A stretch of 64,000 bases of DNA from the NCBI GenBank assembly GCA_903929765.1, contig CAIYVX010000023.1:62001-126000 (forward strand). The letters run 5' to 3'. The position numbers and the translations under genes were made by a program. The first letter of the stretch is position 1; every line of letters starts with the position of its first letter. Below the pieces are notes generated by a model, which worked only from the letters and a program-made list of their open reading frames with translations, searched no databases and was not told the DNA's origin. Source of the DNA: an uncultured Planctomycetia bacterium. GTDB lineage: Bacteria; Planctomycetota; Phycisphaerae; FEN-1346; JAACEH01. Shown here piece by piece: positions 17,526 to 26,869 of the stretch.

Positions 17526-18746
17526 CTATCCAATGCTGCTGCTCATCTTAAAGATCGGCAGCATCACCGCGGCCACGATGAAGCCCACGATGCTTGCCAC
17601 CACCAGTATCATCACCGGCTGTAACAACGCGTTCAGCCGGGCCACGCTGATCTCCACTTCCTGGTTCAGGCTTTGCGACATGCGGCCCAAAACCTGTTCC
17701 AACTCGCCGCTCTGTTCGCCCACGGCCACCATGTGCGCCACGCTCTTGGGAATGATCGGACTGCGCCGCAAGACCGTACTCACGTCCGACCCCCGAATCA
17801 CGCTCTCCTGAAGGTCGTTGATCGTCTCCCGTACCAGAGTATTGTTCGAAGTCTCCAGCAGCACCGCCATGCAGTCCGCCATCCGCACCCCGCTCGCCAG
17901 AAGAGTCCGCAGTGTACTCGTGAACAGCACCGTTTGCTGCTTGCGGATCACGTCGCCCAGCACCGGAACGCGCAGAACCTGCGTGTCCCAGAAGTGGTGT
18001 CCGCGCTTGGTCTTCAGCAACGTGATCAGGCCGACCACGCAAGCCACCGCCGCGATAATCATCAGCGGCCAGTAGTGCGACGAAAAACCGTAAAAGCCCA
18101 TCAAAATCCGCGTCGGCAGCGGCAATTCCGTCCCGGCGCTCAACAGCAGATCCCTGATCTTCGGCAGCACCGACGTCATCAGGTACGTCACCGCCCCGAT
18201 CGCCACCACCACCATGATAATCGGATAAATCATCACCGTGGCCACCTGACCGCGACGCGTGGCCTGCTCACGCAGATGCTCCGCCATCTTCCGCAGCACC
18301 TCCGGCAGGTTGCCCGCCGTCTCACCCACTCGAACCATGCTGATATACATGTGCCCGAACGTCCCCTCGTACGGCTCCAGGGCGTCCGCCACGCTGATCC
18401 CGCTCGCCACCCGGTCGCGGATGTCCCGCAGCATGTTCAGAAAACGCTTGTCCGACACGTCCTCCATCGCAATCCCCAACGCATCCGTCAGCTTGATCTC
18501 GTTCTCCAGCAGCACCGCCAACTGCCGCGTCACCGCCTCCAGCAGCACCGGGTTCCGCCCCCGGCCCCGCCACAGCGAAGACAGCGTGATGCCCTTGCGC
18601 TCCGCGTACGTCGCCGAGGCCAGGCCCGTCACGTGCAGATTCTGGTCGCGCAACACCCGCCGCGCGTCCTGCACCGACTCCGCCTCCAGCGTCCCGCTCG
18701 ACCGCTGGCCGCCCGCTCCCAGAGCCTCGTAACGATATACCGGCAA
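17526..18746 (-). CDS. gspF: T2SS inner membrane platform protein GspF
   Basis: VLLENEIKLTDALGIAM, GNLPEVLRKMAEHLREQ, VGEQSGELEQVLGRM, typical GspF repeats. Confidence 0.92.
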   Translation of the reverse strand: MPVYRYEALGAGGQRSSGTLEAESVQDARRVLRDQNLHVTGLASATYAERKGITLSSLWRGRGRNPVLLEAVTRQLAVLLENEIKLTDALGIAMEDVSDKRFLNMLRDIRDRVASGISVADALEPYEGTFGHMYISMVRVGETAGNLPEVLRKMAEHLREQATRRGQVATVMIYPIIMVVVAIGAVTYLMTSVLPKIRDLLLSAGTELPLPTRILMGFYGFSSHYWPLMIIAAVACVVGLITLLKTKRGHHFWDTQVLRVPVLGDVIRKQQTVLFTSTLRTLLASGVRMADCMAVLLETSNNTLVRETINDLQESVIRGSDVSTVLRRSPIIPKSVAHMVAVGEQSGELEQVLGRMSQSLNQEVEISVARLNALLQPVMILVVASIVGFIVAAVMLPIFKMSSSIG

Positions 18747-18767
18747 ATCTTACCTCTTCTTCTTTTC

Positions 18768-18800
18768 AAGCCCCCAGCACCGCTGGGGGACGCTGTTGTT
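18768..18800. repeat. Interspersed hairpin element, family C (AAGCCCCCAGCAYYGCTGGGGGACGCTGTTG)
   Basis: Copies at 26571, 47260, 52453, 54932; usually followed by a G-poor T/C-rich tract. Confidence 0.8.
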
Positions 18801-18870
18801 GTTTCTTCTTTTTCTTCTGTTTCTTCTTTTTCTTCTGCTGCGCCTGAAGCCTGAAGCCTGAAGCCTTCTT

Positions 18871-20571
18871 CTAATACACGTCCCGCTGCGTCACGCGCAT
18901 TACTTCTTCCAGCGTCGTCTCGCCCGCCACGGCCTTCAGCGCGCCGTCCATACGCAACGTCCTCATGCCCCGCTCCACCGCGGTGCTCTTCATCACCGAC
19001 GCGCTGGCGTGACTCTGAATCTGCGCCCGCACCTCGTCGTCCACCATCAGCAATTCATAAATCCCCGTCCGGCCGTAGTACCCCGTGTGCAGGCATTCCT
19101 CGCAGCCGCGCCCTCGCCATAGCGGCGTCCCCTCGCGAATCAGCGTGCCCACGTCCAACTGTCGCACGATCCGCGGATCCGGCGTGTAGGGTTCCTTGCA
19201 CTTCTGGCAGATGCGCCGCACCAGTCGCTGAGCCATCGCCGCCAACAGGCTCGACGACACCAGGTACGGTTCCAGCCCCAGGTCCAGGAGCCGGGCCATC
19301 GTGCTCGGCGCGTCGTTGGTGTGTACTGTCGAAAAGACCAAATGCCCCGTCAGAGAAGCCTGGATCGCCAACCGCGCCGTCTCCAGGTCGCGGATTTCCC
19401 CCACCATGATCACGTCCGGGTCTTGACGCATCAGGTGCCGCAGCGTCGTCGCAAACGTCAGGCCCTTCTTGGTCGCCACCTGAATCTGGCTGATCCCCTG
19501 GAGCTGATACTCGATCGGATCTTCCACGGTCAGCACGTTCAACTCCGCCGAGTTCACCCGGTTCAGGCATGCGTACAGCGTCGTCGTCTTGCCGCTGCCC
19601 GTCGGTCCCGTCACCAGGATGATCCCGTGATCCATCGTGATCAGGCTCATCACCTTCGCCCGCAGCTCATCGTCCAGACCGACCCGCTCCAGGTCGTACA
19701 CGCCCGAGCTCTTGTCCAGCAGACGCAGCACCACGCGCTCGCCATAACTGGTGGGCACGATGCTCACACGCAGGTCCACCTCGCGGTTCCCGATCCGGAC
19801 CGTGCAACGGCCGTCCTGCGGCATGCGCCGCTCCGCAATGTCCATCCCCGCCATGACCTTGATGCGCGACGTGATCAGCGGCTGAACGCTACGCGATGGG
19901 CTGAACACGTCGTACAGCAAGCCGTCGATCCGGTACCGGATCTGTACCTTGTTCTCGTACGGATGAACGTGAATGTCGCTGGCCCGCGTCTTCAGCCCGC
20001 GGAACAGAATGCTGTTTACCAGCCGGATCACCGGCGGTTTGTTCACCACGTCCAGCAGGTCGTCGCTGGAGCCTACCTGGTGGGCCAGCGACTCCATCGC
20101 CGCATCGTCCAACTCCTCCACGATCTCGTCCACCACGTCCATGCGGTCTTCGTACGCCGAATCGATCGCCCCGGCCACCTCGCTTCGCGGCGCCACCACC
20201 AGACGCACCACCTGGCCCAGACGCTTCTCCACGTCCTCCAGCGGATAGGCCGCCAGCGGGCTGCACGTCGCCACGATCATCGTCCCGTTATCCGTCCCCA
20301 CGCCCACCAGGCCGTGACGCCGCGCGAACATCGCCGGAATTTTCTCCTTGAACTCGACCGGAACATCCTTGCCGTGCAGCGCCTCACGGTACTCCAGGCC
20401 CAGCACCTCCGAAAAGTGCCGCAGCACTTCTTCCTCGGTGAACCGCCCGTCTTCCGCCAGAACCTGTTCCAGCGATCGACCGTGCGCCCCGGCCTCCACC
20501 AGCGCCGCCTGGAGTTGTTCGTGCCCCATCGACTTGAACGAGTCCAGCCATTTAAAATAATACTCTGCCAT
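18871..20571 (-). CDS. gspE: T2SS ATPase GspE
   Basis: ILVTGPTGSGKTTTLYACLNRVN, DPIEYQLQGISQIQV, MRQDPDVIMVGEIRDLETARLAIQASLTGHLVFSTVHTNDA, CxxC zinc motif. Confidence 0.95.
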   Translation of the reverse strand: MAEYYFKWLDSFKSMGHEQLQAALVEAGAHGRSLEQVLAEDGRFTEEEVLRHFSEVLGLEYREALHGKDVPVEFKEKIPAMFARRHGLVGVGTDNGTMIVATCSPLAAYPLEDVEKRLGQVVRLVVAPRSEVAGAIDSAYEDRMDVVDEIVEELDDAAMESLAHQVGSSDDLLDVVNKPPVIRLVNSILFRGLKTRASDIHVHPYENKVQIRYRIDGLLYDVFSPSRSVQPLITSRIKVMAGMDIAERRMPQDGRCTVRIGNREVDLRVSIVPTSYGERVVLRLLDKSSGVYDLERVGLDDELRAKVMSLITMDHGIILVTGPTGSGKTTTLYACLNRVNSAELNVLTVEDPIEYQLQGISQIQVATKKGLTFATTLRHLMRQDPDVIMVGEIRDLETARLAIQASLTGHLVFSTVHTNDAPSTMARLLDLGLEPYLVSSSLLAAMAQRLVRRICQKCKEPYTPDPRIVRQLDVGTLIREGTPLWRGRGCEECLHTGYYGRTGIYELLMVDDEVRAQIQSHASASVMKSTAVERGMRTLRMDGALKAVAGETTLEEVMRVTQRDVY

Positions 20572-20579
20572 CTTCTTCC

Positions 20580-20617
20580 TTTTTACATTTTTAATTTTGC
20601 ATTTTTAATTTTTAATT
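20580..20617. repeat. AT-rich interspersed element, family D (TTTTACATTTTTAATTTTGCATTTTTAATTTTTAATT)
   Basis: Copies at 28888, 32127, 52506, 54992. Confidence 0.8.
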
Positions 20618-20622
20618 CGTCC

Positions 20623-23142
20623 TTATTTCGTCACGCTTCCCGGCGTCGCCGGAATGTTCGATGACGGCGCCTGGTCCGGCGTCATCACGGGCATGGGCAG
20701 TCCGCCCTTGTGCGTCCTGCGTTCCTCCGCCCGCGCCGCTTCCTCCAACACCTTCTTCTCCGCCGCACGCTTCCTAATCACGGAGTTCAGTTTATCCGCC
20801 TCTTTGGCCGCCGCCTCCTCGGAAAGACCCGGATCAAGAACCCTGATGTCCTTCGACAGCACCGTCCGCGTCGACCGGGTCTCGTCGAACATGTCGTCGA
20901 ACGACACGTCGCGCAGAATGCTCGCCTTGACGAACAGATAATCGGTCGTGTTCTGATCGGTGTTGGCATGCGCCTTGAACAGTTCGCCCAGAATCGGGAT
21001 GTCCCCAATGATCGGCACCATGGTCGTCCCTTCCGTGTGGTTGCGGCCCTTCAGTCCGCCCACCACCACCGTCATCTGATCCGGCACCGTCACCTGCGTC
21101 GTCAGCGTCCGGTCCGATTGCGGCGGGGGAATGCTTCCGTCGGCCGAACTCGGGCCGGTGAATGCGCTCACCTCCAGGTTGATGTCCAGCTTGATGAAGT
21201 TTCCGTCGCTGATCATCGGCGTAATCTGCAACTTCGTCCCGGCCTGGATATAGCCCTTGAAGCTCACGGTCGTCACGTTCGACGTCAGTGCGTCCAGCGA
21301 GGTCGTCGGCTGCTCGTCCACACTCTGGAGGGTCGCGTTCTTGAAGTTGTTATTCACGAGCATGCGCGGCTTCGACAGCGTCCGCGACTTTGTCTTCGCG
21401 TCCACCGCCTGCAGCAGCGCCAGCACCTGGCCGTCATCCAGAAACGCCATCGTGCCGCCCAAAAGCGAAGACGCTCCGCCCGAGGCCGTCACCGACAGAA
21501 TCGGCGGCTTTACGTTGGTCAGACCCAACGCCGTCCCCGCATAAGGCGAGCCTACGCCACCCCTGGTTTTCGGCCGGAAGTTTTCCAACTCCACCCCGAG
21601 GTTGAAATTGTCCCCGTCCACCACCTCCAGCAGCGTCGCCTCCAGCAGCACCTGCGGCTGGCTGGCGTCCACCTGCGCGATCAACCGCGCGATGTCCTCG
21701 TGTTGCTGCGGCGAGGCGCTGGCGATCACCGCGTTGATATCCGTCAGCGAAACGACCGTCGGCGCGCCTTCCACTCCCGGCAGCGCCGCATGCGTTCGCG
21801 GGTCCACGCTTCCGGCGTTGAACACGCTCTTGAGCATCGTCGCCACGTCGTCCGAGTTGCGCCGCGCCAGCGGATAGACCCGGATCGCCCCGAACTCCGA
21901 CGGCATCTGGTCCACCTGCTTCACGAACTCCGCCACCACCTTCTGGTCCTCCGGCAGGGCCACCAGAATCAGCGTGTTCTGATTTTCCAGCACCGTCAGT
22001 TTTGGCGGCGCCCCCGTCCCGTACAGCATCGTCCCGCCGCCGCTCGCCGGCGTCTGGTTCCCCGGCATCACCGGGCCCGCCGGTCGCGCACTAGTCTTTT
22101 TCCCGGCGCCGCTCGTGTTCAAGTCCGGACCCAGCAGGCTCAGGGCCGTGATCGCCGCTACCACGTCGTCGGCCGCCTGGTATTGCAGCGGATAGAACTT
22201 TATCTCCTGCAAGTTGATCTTGGGCACGTCGTACAGATCCACCAGTTCCTTCAGATCGTCCAGGTCGGCCGGTACGCCGATGATCACCAGCGCGTTCGTC
22301 CGCTCATTGACGTCGATGAACGGCGGCAGCTCCTGCGGCGCCGCCACTACGGTGTAAACTATTTTCGACGTCGGACCAGCGCCCTGCCTCGTCGGTATTG
22401 TCTTCGTCAACTTCCCCTGACGCGACGCGATGAACATTTGCAGCCGCGCTTGCATGTCCGGCGCCTTCACAAATTTCAGTTGATAGTCGCGCTTCTCGAA
22501 CTTCTTTACCGGCACGTCCAGCAGCTTGATGAATTGCCGCAGGTCGTCCACCCGGCTCTTGTACTCCGTTATTTGCAGCAACTTCCGGTCCGGCATCGGC
22601 GTCACGAACCCGTAGTCGCTCATGTACGGCATCAGGGCGTCCTGGATGTCGCGCGGATCCGCGTACGTCAGCGACATCGTCTCCGTCACGATCGTTTCGC
22701 CCTGCGCCGCCGGCGACTGCTTGTTCGGCGGCAGAAGTTCCGTAAACGATGACGCCTTGCCCGTCGGCATGATCCGAATCCAATCCCCGTGCGAGGCCCG
22801 CATCATCACCAGGTTCTTCGTCCGCAACGCTTCTTCCAGAACAGAGTACAGTTCCGAAACCTTCACCTTCTTGTTCGGTTCGACCACGATGGTCCCCGCC
22901 AGATCGGCATTGTCATAGATGAATTTCAGTTGCAACCGCGCTCCGACGTATTCCACGAACATTTGGATGCTGACCGGATTCGGAAAAGTGTCAAAAGACA
23001 CCGTTTCCTCTGCCGCCGCCGGCGTCGCGCTCGACCCCTGGCCCCACGACCACGATGGCCCGCCCAACAGCAGACCCGCCGCCACGGTCGTCGCCAGCAC
23101 CATCTTGACAGCTACGCCGTTCGTGAATATCCTCTTCTTCAT
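20623..23142 (-). CDS. gspD: T2SS secretin GspD
   Basis: N0 then N1-N3-like repeats, secretin core VPDQMTVVVGGLKGRNHTEGTTMVPIIGDIPILGELFK; start at MKKRIFTNG (or MGEKMEIMKK at about 23163). Confidence 0.93.
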   Translation of the reverse strand: MKKRIFTNGVAVKMVLATTVAAGLLLGGPSWSWGQGSSATPAAAEETVSFDTFPNPVSIQMFVEYVGARLQLKFIYDNADLAGTIVVEPNKKVKVSELYSVLEEALRTKNLVMMRASHGDWIRIMPTGKASSFTELLPPNKQSPAAQGETIVTETMSLTYADPRDIQDALMPYMSDYGFVTPMPDRKLLQITEYKSRVDDLRQFIKLLDVPVKKFEKRDYQLKFVKAPDMQARLQMFIASRQGKLTKTIPTRQGAGPTSKIVYTVVAAPQELPPFIDVNERTNALVIIGVPADLDDLKELVDLYDVPKINLQEIKFYPLQYQAADDVVAAITALSLLGPDLNTSGAGKKTSARPAGPVMPGNQTPASGGGTMLYGTGAPPKLTVLENQNTLILVALPEDQKVVAEFVKQVDQMPSEFGAIRVYPLARRNSDDVATMLKSVFNAGSVDPRTHAALPGVEGAPTVVSLTDINAVIASASPQQHEDIARLIAQVDASQPQVLLEATLLEVVDGDNFNLGVELENFRPKTRGGVGSPYAGTALGLTNVKPPILSVTASGGASSLLGGTMAFLDDGQVLALLQAVDAKTKSRTLSKPRMLVNNNFKNATLQSVDEQPTTSLDALTSNVTTVSFKGYIQAGTKLQITPMISDGNFIKLDINLEVSAFTGPSSADGSIPPPQSDRTLTTQVTVPDQMTVVVGGLKGRNHTEGTTMVPIIGDIPILGELFKAHANTDQNTTDYLFVKASILRDVSFDDMFDETRSTRTVLSKDIRVLDPGLSEEAAAKEADKLNSVIRKRAAEKKVLEEAARAEERRTHKGGLPMPVMTPDQAPSSNIPATPGSVTK

Positions 23143-23620
23143 GATCTCCATCTTCTCTCCCATCCGTCTGTTGATCGTCCTGGCCTGTGCCGCCCTGGCT
23201 CCGGCCCTGCCCGGCTGCCCGCCGGCCGCCAAAACCGGTCTCAATGCCGCGGCCAATTCCCACGAATCCGCCGCCGATGTCCTCCGTCTCAGAACCGACA
23301 GCCTGCTACACGCCATTGTGCTCTTCAAAAACGACGAAATCAAAAACTTCTTTCCCCCCGGCGCCGACGTCGACGTTATCCGGCAACTCGACCTTTATCT
23401 GAAAGCGCCCTACCCCAGAACCCGCGTTCTGAGCTGGAACGCCGAAAACGTTTTTGTCCAAATATCTCCCGACGGTCGCTTCGCTCGAACCGCCACGCGC
23501 CTCGAATTTCTTGCCTCCGACCCCAAGGCCAAACCCCTCCCTCAGGAAATCACCTTTGAGTGGCAAGCCGACGAAAAAGGCGCCGTCTTCTACCTCGTCC
23601 CCCTTAAGCTCGCCCCATGA
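23141..23620 (+). CDS. Small putative lipoprotein of unknown function
   Basis: MISIFSPIRLLIVLACAALAPALPGC lipobox-like signal; soluble C-terminal domain; start codon overlaps that of divergent gspD. Confidence 0.6.
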   Translation: MISIFSPIRLLIVLACAALAPALPGCPPAAKTGLNAAANSHESAADVLRLRTDSLLHAIVLFKNDEIKNFFPPGADVDVIRQLDLYLKAPYPRTRVLSWNAENVFVQISPDGRFARTATRLEFLASDPKAKPLPQEITFEWQADEKGAVFYLVPLKLAP

Positions 23621-23650
23621 AAAACTATCTCGCCTGATTCCGCGCCGCCA

Positions 23651-24442
23651 CTACTGGCCTGGACCGTTCGGTCCGCCGCCGCCCCGCTGGCCACGCATTT
23701 GACGCAACCGCGCCCGGTTGTCTGGTCCTGCTGTCGGTGTCGCGCTCGACGACACCGTCGGTGGACCGCTTGGCGGACCGCCGATCATCCGGCCGCTGAA
23801 CGTAACCCGGCTCACTGGCGGCGGAGTTGACACAGTCGGCATCGCAATGGCCGGCGGCGGCAACCCTGCGCCGTTCCACGTCGCTGCTCCAACGGTCCCC
23901 GCCATCGGCCCCGGACCACCTGGGGTCCCGGGCTGACCCGCCGGACCGGCTAGGGCCACCGAACGCCTCAAGGCCCCGGTCTCCCCGTTCACGGTAATCT
24001 TGACCATCCCGTTGTGAATCTGTTCGACGGCCAATTCGTCTAGTTTCCGGAATTGCTGCACCGTCATGACCAGGGTCCTGTTGTCCCCCTTGTGTTGCAG
24101 GAACACGAAACCCTTATCATCCCCCTCCGACGCCAGACCGACCATTGTCCAACCGTGGAACTCATCCGTCGCCCGCGACCAGATGTCGGTCTGCTCCGAC
24201 GTCTTCGGCGGCGGATAGAGAAAGTCGCTCAGTTGCGCCAGGTTCTGGTCGATCGCCACCTCTTTCGGTTTGATCAACTGTCGCACCCTGGGCTTCACCG
24301 CGGTCGGCTTTGATCCTTGTGCCGCCTCGCCGCTGGCCAGGCTGGGATAGACCATCACCCCAACCATGCCTAAGAGGCCCAGCGACAACACGCCGATGGC
24401 CGCGCACAGCAACCGAAACATCGTCGAGGATCGAAGTGCCAT
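23651..24442 (-). CDS. GspC-like inner membrane protein (tentative)
   Basis: Single N-terminal TM, Pro-rich linker, small beta-type domain, position upstream of gspD. Confidence 0.45.
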   Translation of the reverse strand: MALRSSTMFRLLCAAIGVLSLGLLGMVGVMVYPSLASGEAAQGSKPTAVKPRVRQLIKPKEVAIDQNLAQLSDFLYPPPKTSEQTDIWSRATDEFHGWTMVGLASEGDDKGFVFLQHKGDNRTLVMTVQQFRKLDELAVEQIHNGMVKITVNGETGALRRSVALAGPAGQPGTPGGPGPMAGTVGAATWNGAGLPPPAIAMPTVSTPPPVSRVTFSGRMIGGPPSGPPTVSSSATPTAGPDNRARLRQMRGQRGGGGPNGPGQ

Positions 24443-24809
24443 CTCTGATACCTCCTCATTTTACCACGTCGCCGACCGGCTCTTCTCCGACCGCCGAAAC
24501 CGTTCACCTGACCACACTTTGCCGCACAGTGTATTATCGTCCTTGCCTGACGACACTTCCAGCATTATTTTCCGTCTTTTGCCTCTTCGCCTGCATTTCC
24601 TCTCAATTTAACCAGCGTGCCGCCTTTTCGGACCGCTCAAAAATCCAAACACCTGTTTTTTCCGATGATTGTCGTTTCACGCGAATGATTCAAATATGTT
24701 TGACGTGGCTGAAAGCCTCCCGCACGCCTCCAGGCCCTGGCTTCCTATGACACTGGAGTCCCAGCGCCGCACTATTTCAGTCAACAAAATCATCTTGTTG
24801 CTGCTGCTT

Positions 24810-24860
24810 CACCCCTCTCCCTTGACGGGAGAGGGTGGCCCGAAGGGCCGGGTGAGGGGT
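24810..24860. repeat. Interspersed palindromic element, family B (ACCCCTCTCCCTTG..GGAGAGGGTGGCCCGAAGGGCCGGGTGAGGG)
   Basis: acccctctcccttgacgggagagggtggcccgaagggccgggtgagggg; copies at 915, 2376, 15592, 26453, 29842. Confidence 0.85.
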
Positions 24861-24932
24861 TCTCGTCTTAACCTTAACATCACCAGTGGCTGCGGCTTTT
24901 GTTGTTACTTCTTCTGCTGCTGTCACAGTCAA

Positions 24933-26354
24933 CTAACCACGGCCGTTCTCGCCCGCTCTCGGCCGCACCGTGGCCGACGGTTCCGTCACCGCCCGCACCT
25001 CCAGCGCCGCCGCCAACTCCGCCTCCGACATCAGGCCCCCTTCCCGGATCAGTTCCACCACGCTCTGCCCCGTCGCCATCGCCTTCTTCGCCAGCGTCGC
25101 GGCTTTCCGGTACCCGACCCGCTGATTCAGAATCGTCGCCAGGCCCACCGACCCCTCGAAATATGCCCGGCACTGCTCCTCGTCCACCGTGATCCCCTCG
25201 ACACACCGTTGGCTGAACACCGGCAGGAAGTTCTTCAGATATTCCATCGAGTCCAGCACCGCCGTCGCCATCACCGGCATCATCACGTTCAATTCCAACT
25301 GGCCCGCCTGCACCGCCAGCGCCACCACCGTGTCGTTCCCCACCACCTGGAAACAAATCATGGTCAGACACTCCGCCAGCGACGGATTCACCTTTCCCGG
25401 CATGATGCTCGACCCCGGCTGCGCCGCCGGCAAATGAATCTCCCCCAGACCCGTCCGCGGCCCGCTCCCCATCAGCCGCAGGTCGTTGGCAATCCGAATC
25501 AACTCCAGCGCCAGGTTCCGCAGCGCCCCGCTCAGCGCCGCCACTGCCCCCATGCTCTGCATCCGCAGCCGCAGATCCTTCGCCGGCTCCAGCGGCAGGT
25601 TCGTCAGTTTCCCCAACGCCTCCACCGCCGTCGCCGCAAACTTCTCATGCGTATTCAGCCCCGTCCCCACCGCCGACCCGCCCAGGGCCACCTCCTGCAG
25701 CCCCGCCGCCGCCGCCTCCAGCCGGGCCGTCGCCTCCCGCACCGCCCCCGCGTAGGCCCGGAACTCCTGCCCCAGCCGCACCGGCGCCGCGTCCTGCAAA
25801 TGCGTCCGACCGCTCTTCACCGTCTTGTCGAACAGCCGCCCCTTCGTCACCAGCACGCTCTCCAGCCGCGCCAGCGCCGCCCGCAACTGCCGCCACAACG
25901 CCAGCGCCGCCACGTGCGTCGCCGTCGGAAACGTGTCATTCGTCGATTGCGACATGTTCACATGATCGTGCGGACTCAGGTGCTGATACTCTCCACGCCC
26001 CTTGCCCATCAACTCCAAAGCCCGGTTCGCCAGCACTTCGTTGGTGTTCATGTTCAGGCATGTCCCCGCTCCCGCCTGGAACACGTCCACCACCCACTGA
26101 TCCAGCAGCAGCCTTTGCCCCAGCACCTCGTCGCACGCCCGACCAATCAGCCGCCCTCGGTTTTCGTCCAGCTTGCCCAGTGCCATATTCGTCGCTGCGC
26201 ACGCCTTCTTGATCGCCACGTACGCCCGCACCAACTCCACGTGCGCCCGCCGCCCGCTCACCGGAAAATTCGCCAAAGCCCGTTGCGTCTCCACCCCCCA
26301 GTAAGCCTCTGCCGGAACTTCCACCTCGCCCAACGTATCTGACTCCACCCGCAT
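24933..26354 (-). CDS. Aspartase/fumarase superfamily lyase (aspartate ammonia-lyase or class II fumarase)
   Basis: HDHVNMSQSTNDTFPTATH, GSSIMPGKVNPSLAECL signature; core starts MRVESDTLGEVEVP at 26354, although the frame is open to 26714. Confidence 0.88.
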   Translation of the reverse strand: MRVESDTLGEVEVPAEAYWGVETQRALANFPVSGRRAHVELVRAYVAIKKACAATNMALGKLDENRGRLIGRACDEVLGQRLLLDQWVVDVFQAGAGTCLNMNTNEVLANRALELMGKGRGEYQHLSPHDHVNMSQSTNDTFPTATHVAALALWRQLRAALARLESVLVTKGRLFDKTVKSGRTHLQDAAPVRLGQEFRAYAGAVREATARLEAAAAGLQEVALGGSAVGTGLNTHEKFAATAVEALGKLTNLPLEPAKDLRLRMQSMGAVAALSGALRNLALELIRIANDLRLMGSGPRTGLGEIHLPAAQPGSSIMPGKVNPSLAECLTMICFQVVGNDTVVALAVQAGQLELNVMMPVMATAVLDSMEYLKNFLPVFSQRCVEGITVDEEQCRAYFEGSVGLATILNQRVGYRKAATLAKKAMATGQSVVELIREGGLMSEAELAAALEVRAVTEPSATVRPRAGENGRG

Positions 26355-26401
26355 CGCCCGCCGCGCCGGCGCCGTTTCTGTTGCTGTTGTTTCTTCTTCT
26401 C

Positions 26402-26500
26402 GTAGGGACAGGGCTCTGCCCTGTCCGGCTGTTGTTGCTGTTGTTGTTGCTTCACCCCTCTCCCTCGGTAGAGGGTGGCCCGCCAGGGCCGGGTGAGGGG
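26402..26500. repeat. Tandem arrangement of a GTAGGGACAGGGCTCTGCCCTGTCC hairpin, a (TTG)n tract and a family B element
   Basis: Direct reading of sequence. Confidence 0.8.
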
Positions 26501-26570
26501 TTTCGTTCTTAACCACCCGAGTTCTGGCGGGTGTTGTTGATTCTTTTTCTTTTCCTTTTTCTTTTTCTTT

Positions 26571-26602
26571 TGAAGCCCCCAGCATTGCTGGGGGACGCTG
26601 TT
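26571..26602. repeat. Family C hairpin element
   Basis: gaagcccccagcattgctgggggacgctgttt. Confidence 0.85.
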
Positions 26603-26730
26603 TCTGTTTTTGTTGTTTCTGTTTCTGCTTCTCTTTCTTTTTTTCCGCGGCCTTCCCGCGCATCCCCCGCGCCGCCGCCTTCTTTTCGCTTCGCTTCTTC
26701 TCTTTTTTCGCCATGGCAGATCCTCTGCTG

Positions 26731-26837
26731 TCAGCCCCGAAGGGGCGAAAGTTTTTAGCCGGGGGCGTCAGCCCCCGGTGCGAATCTCGAAAGAAAAAAA
26801 CTTCTTTTTCTTCTTCTCAGCCCCGAAGGGGCGAAAG
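26731..26837. repeat. Two copies of TCAGCCCCGAAGGGGCGAAAGT flanking a GCCGGGGGCGTCAGCCCCCGGTGCGAAT hairpin
   Basis: Direct reading; copies at 26731 and 26817. Confidence 0.85.
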
Positions 26838-26869
26838 TGCCGCCCCGTCGCTGATTACTCTTTTGCCGC

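Noticed and set aside
19321-22752. Plus-strand ORFs 19321..20664 and 20710..22752
   Set aside because: Antisense shadows of gspE and gspD with no recognisable domain
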